A DNA stretch of 7,863 nt, from contig JAEWVM010000071.1 in NCBI GenBank assembly GCA_023396615.1, forward strand, positions 1 to 7,863. The letters run 5' to 3'. The stretch is from Spirochaetota bacterium. Its GTDB lineage: Bacteria > Spirochaetota > UBA4802 > JAFGJZ01. A program made the translations under genes and the position numbers. The notes beneath the pieces are model-generated. The model saw nothing but the letters and a program-made list of their open reading frames with translations. It searched no databases and was not told the DNA's origin. Below, piece after piece: positions 5,786 through 7,863 of this stretch. The number at the start of each line of letters is the position of its first letter. Positions within the stretch are counted from its first letter, which is position 1.

Positions 5786-6713
5786 TAATGATCCTGTAAA
5801 ATTCCCATTTGCGCGGTTTATCAGGATCAATTACACGTGACCGGTAGTAATCATAATCTTCCGTTTCTCCGGTATAGTTACGTACAGTCCTGAATTGGGT
5901 TATAAGATTAAATTTAGTTTTTTCGCCGGAGCGGAAACCCATAATACATGACGCCGTATAATTCCAGATATTTTCACCAGAAGGATCACCCTTTAGCGTA
6001 TCATAATAACTCCGTTCAGCCTCAAACATCAATCCGAAAAACTCCATCATCAACGGCATCTTGTATCCCAGCACATTCTGAATGTAATAGTGAGTCCCGT
6101 TTCTGTTTTCACCGTCATCGGCTTCCCACAGCCATGATTCATTTTTTGACGCACCGGTAAAAGCTTTATAGTAGTATTCATGATATGTTCTGAAAACAAC
6201 ATGAGTCCAATCACCCGGAATAACAGCTCCGAGATCGAATTGAAATGCTGTGCCCGCCTTTTCTTTATGAACAATTCCTTTCAGGGTTTTATTATTGAAA
6301 TAGTTATCATAAGAGCCGGAGGGCTCATTAATTGCGAGCCCCCTTGCGAAACGGATATTCCACCCTGTTCCTGTTTCAACTCCGGCAGATAATTCCAAAA
6401 AAGCAATCGGTCTAAAAACAGTTTCAAAACCCATACCAATTGAAATCGGCGACAGAAATGCGCTGAATCCGAAACTGAGTTCATTATTTTCAAAAAGAAC
6501 ATTCGGGGAATTCAGAAACGGAAGTGCAATGATATGTGAGTAATCAGCTTTAAGTTCCGTTTCGGTAGATGCCGTCAAAGAAAACTCGTTTGAATGCGAA
6601 AACTCCCCGCTAAGATCTTCCGTCAATACCGGAATTACAAACAGAAAAAATAGTATCACAACAATGTTTCTCATAGACAATATGTAACACCATTTATTGC
6701 TCAAACTAATCAT
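5763..6713 (-). CDS. Probable outer-membrane beta-barrel protein of unknown function
   Basis: A 316-residue protein with a hydrophobic export signal at about residues 15-31 (core VVILFFLFVIPVL, cleavage probably just after), then a body rich in alternating aromatic/hydrophobic and polar residues, many Gly, Tyr and Asn, and a terminal strand RIIISMTHEF ending in Phe. The C-terminal Phe and strand pattern are typical of barrels inserted by BamA. I recognise no specific family. The start at 6713 is chosen because it overlaps the upstream acyltransferase stop as ATGA and has AAGGA 6 nt upstream; this gives an unusually long 13-residue leader before the alternative Met14 (6674), which has a more standard signal-peptide start but no ribosome site. 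Made together with the acyltransferase, it may act in envelope glycan or lipid modification or uptake; that link is inference. Confidence 0.7.
   Translation of the reverse strand: MISLSNKWCYILSMRNIVVILFFLFVIPVLTEDLSGEFSHSNEFSLTASTETELKADYSHIIALPFLNSPNVLFENNELSFGFSAFLSPISIGMGFETVFRPIAFLELSAGVETGTGWNIRFARGLAINEPSGSYDNYFNNKTLKGIVHKEKAGTAFQFDLGAVIPGDWTHVVFRTYHEYYYKAFTGASKNESWLWEADDGENRNGTHYYIQNVLGYKMPLMMEFFGLMFEAERSYYDTLKGDPSGENIWNYTASCIMGFRSGEKTKFNLITQFRTVRNYTGETEDYDYYRSRVIDPDKPRKWEFYRIIISMTHEF
5789..5829 (+). terminator. Possible hairpin terminator for the AraC-type gene, inside the outer-membrane protein gene
   Basis: TGATCCTGTAAA (5789-5800) pairs with TTTA (5817-5820) and CAGGATCA (5822-5829), giving 12 bp with a single bulged T at 5821 and a 16-nt loop, starting 3 nt after the regulator's stop codon. 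No T-tract follows, so it is not a canonical intrinsic terminator. It lies in the last codons of the oppositely transcribed barrel-protein gene. Confidence 0.35.
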
Positions 6714-7861
6714 ATAAATTCCTTTATAATTCTGATTTTACGGAGTAACCATATATCAAAATAACATGTTACTGAAGTAACAAAAGCCGCAACAACAAAT
6801 TTCAACATTGGATTTATTTCCGTCTTCATAAGCGCCATTTGTATTCCAACCAAAGGTATCACATGAAGGATGTAGACTCCATAAGAGTTTGAACTTAAAT
6901 ATTTCCATATTTTCGAATCAGAATTCAGTTTCTTCCTGAACACATAAATCAAAGAAATTCCGAAAAACACTGCTAGAATATTTTCCCATACCGGACGCCA
7001 GACGGCACTGAAATCAGCTCCGCCCGCATAACGAAGAACCTCATTAGCGAAAATATCTGTAGTAAAATATAAGATATAACTTATAATAAAGACAACAATT
7101 CCTAAGCCCGAACATGCAGTCAGTACTTTATCGCTTATTCTATCAAATACTTCTCTTTTTGAAAATACAATACCTGCAATAAAAAATGACAGATATTGAA
7201 CGATATGGGCAGGTTCAACTCTAATGGCGTGAAGAAAAACAATCCATATATTAATCTGAAAATATATCCTTACGATATATGTAATTGCAGAAATCAATCC
7301 GATAAAAAGCATCACACCAACAAAAAACTTCCATGCCGGAATCTGTTTCTTAGGATTTACCCAGCGTATTTTCGAATCATTTTTACGCAAAACAATCATT
7401 TCATAAAACAGATATGCAATACTGTAAACAAAAAGATGCAAGACAAACCACAGATGCCCGGTGAACGACTGGATTCCGTCAGTTGTCATCAGATACGAAG
7501 CATAAGTACTGATGTTATCAAAACTGCCGAATGCGTAATTTATTGGAATAAAGACAAATAGCGCAAAAACGCAAAATGGAATAAGAAGACGTTTTATTTT
7601 CGACAAAAAAAAGGACTTTGGACCGTATTTTTTATATGCTCCCGGAATCACATAACCTGAAATAAAAAAAAGCAGTCCCATAAAAAATGCAGCATTAGTT
7701 GTTGAGAATATTTCTATTCCGCTAATAATTGAAGAAATATCCCTCACCGGCCAAGCTTCGCTTCCCGTAGTATAAGCCTCAGCTGAATGATGAAATATTA
7801 CGAGAAGTACCAGTACTGCCCGCAGATTATCTAGATAGTATTCTCTTTTAAAAAGTTTCAT
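6710..7861 (-). CDS. Acyltransferase 3 family membrane protein (OafA/OpgC-like)
   Basis: A 383-residue inner-membrane protein with about ten hydrophobic segments. Acyltransferase-3 proteins move acetyl, succinyl or other acyl groups across the inner membrane onto sugars of O-antigen, periplasmic glucans, peptidoglycan or antibiotics. Seen here: the N-terminal YLDNLRAVLVLLVIFHH block (9-25), in which R14 and H25 fit the family R-X10-H motif; FFISGY at 65-70; the cytoplasmic-edge RLLIPF at 91-96; HLWFVLHLFVY at 136-146; and SYGVYILH at 326-333 near the last helices. Length matches the stand-alone membrane form with no fused SGNH domain. The acceptor cannot be told. The ATG at 7861 lies 2 nt from the window edge, so the ribosome site and any longer start are not visible, though the N-terminus fits the family well. 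It is coupled by a 4-bp ATGA overlap to the barrel-protein gene. Confidence 0.9.
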   Translation of the reverse strand: MKLFKREYYLDNLRAVLVLLVIFHHSAEAYTTGSEAWPVRDISSIISGIEIFSTTNAAFFMGLLFFISGYVIPGAYKKYGPKSFFLSKIKRLLIPFCVFALFVFIPINYAFGSFDNISTYASYLMTTDGIQSFTGHLWFVLHLFVYSIAYLFYEMIVLRKNDSKIRWVNPKKQIPAWKFFVGVMLFIGLISAITYIVRIYFQINIWIVFLHAIRVEPAHIVQYLSFFIAGIVFSKREVFDRISDKVLTACSGLGIVVFIISYILYFTTDIFANEVLRYAGGADFSAVWRPVWENILAVFFGISLIYVFRKKLNSDSKIWKYLSSNSYGVYILHVIPLVGIQMALMKTEINPMLKFVVAAFVTSVTCYFDIWLLRKIRIIKEFI

Positions 7862-7863
7862 TT

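Noticed and set aside
6672..6674. Alternative start at Met14 of the barrel-like protein
   Set aside because: Attractive for the signal peptide, but no Shine-Dalgarno lies before it, while the ATG at 6713 has both a ribosome site and an ATGA overlap. Not fully excluded.
7196..7561. Plus-strand open frame of 121 codons inside the acyltransferase gene
   Set aside because: Its translation is low-complexity and basic with no recognisable domain, and the opposite strand codes a well-matched membrane protein throughout.

Overview
The window shows seven protein-coding genes packed with little spacing and no RNA genes, insertion sequences or CRISPR arrays. An AT-rich genome, a lipoprotein-like secreted protein and a probable outer-membrane barrel ending in phenylalanine point to a diderm (Gram-negative-type) bacterium, probably an anaerobe given the sodium-pump decarboxylase subunits. 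Several starts have clear AGGAG-like ribosome binding sites, which argues against Bacteroidota. I cannot name the phylum with confidence; a spirochaete or another carbohydrate-using anaerobic lineage would fit.

Region 1 (1-2191, minus strand) is a tight three-gene unit read from right to left: the membrane beta subunit of a Na+-translocating decarboxylase (OadB type), its small gamma-like subunit (OadG type), and NADP-type isocitrate dehydrogenase, which runs off the left edge. Gaps are 7 nt between oadB and oadG and a one-base TAATG overlap between oadG and icd. No alpha (carboxyltransferase) subunit is seen next to beta/gamma. The layout suggests co-expression of a TCA-cycle decarboxylating step with a sodium pump.

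Region 2 (2192-2848) has a divergent intergenic spacer with a 10-bp imperfect palindrome, then a plus-strand gene for a small cysteine-cluster protein (YkgJ-type), closed by a hairpin terminator shared with the converging next gene.

Region 3 (2846-5785) is a divergent pair: a secreted or lipid-anchored TIM-barrel glycoside-hydrolase-like protein (minus) and a membrane-spanning AraC-type regulator with an extracytoplasmic beta-rich domain (plus). The spacer between them holds GCATTT half-sites 21 bp apart plus an inverted copy, and a perfect 16-bp palindrome across the regulator's preferred start codon. The natural reading is a self-contained glycan-sensing and glycan-processing module.

Region 4 (5763-7863, minus) is a translationally coupled pair: a multi-spanning acyltransferase-3 family protein followed by an outer-membrane beta-barrel-like protein of unknown function, whose 3' end overlaps the 3' end of the AraC-type gene by 23 bp. 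This suggests modification of, or transport across, the cell envelope; a link to the regulator is inference only.
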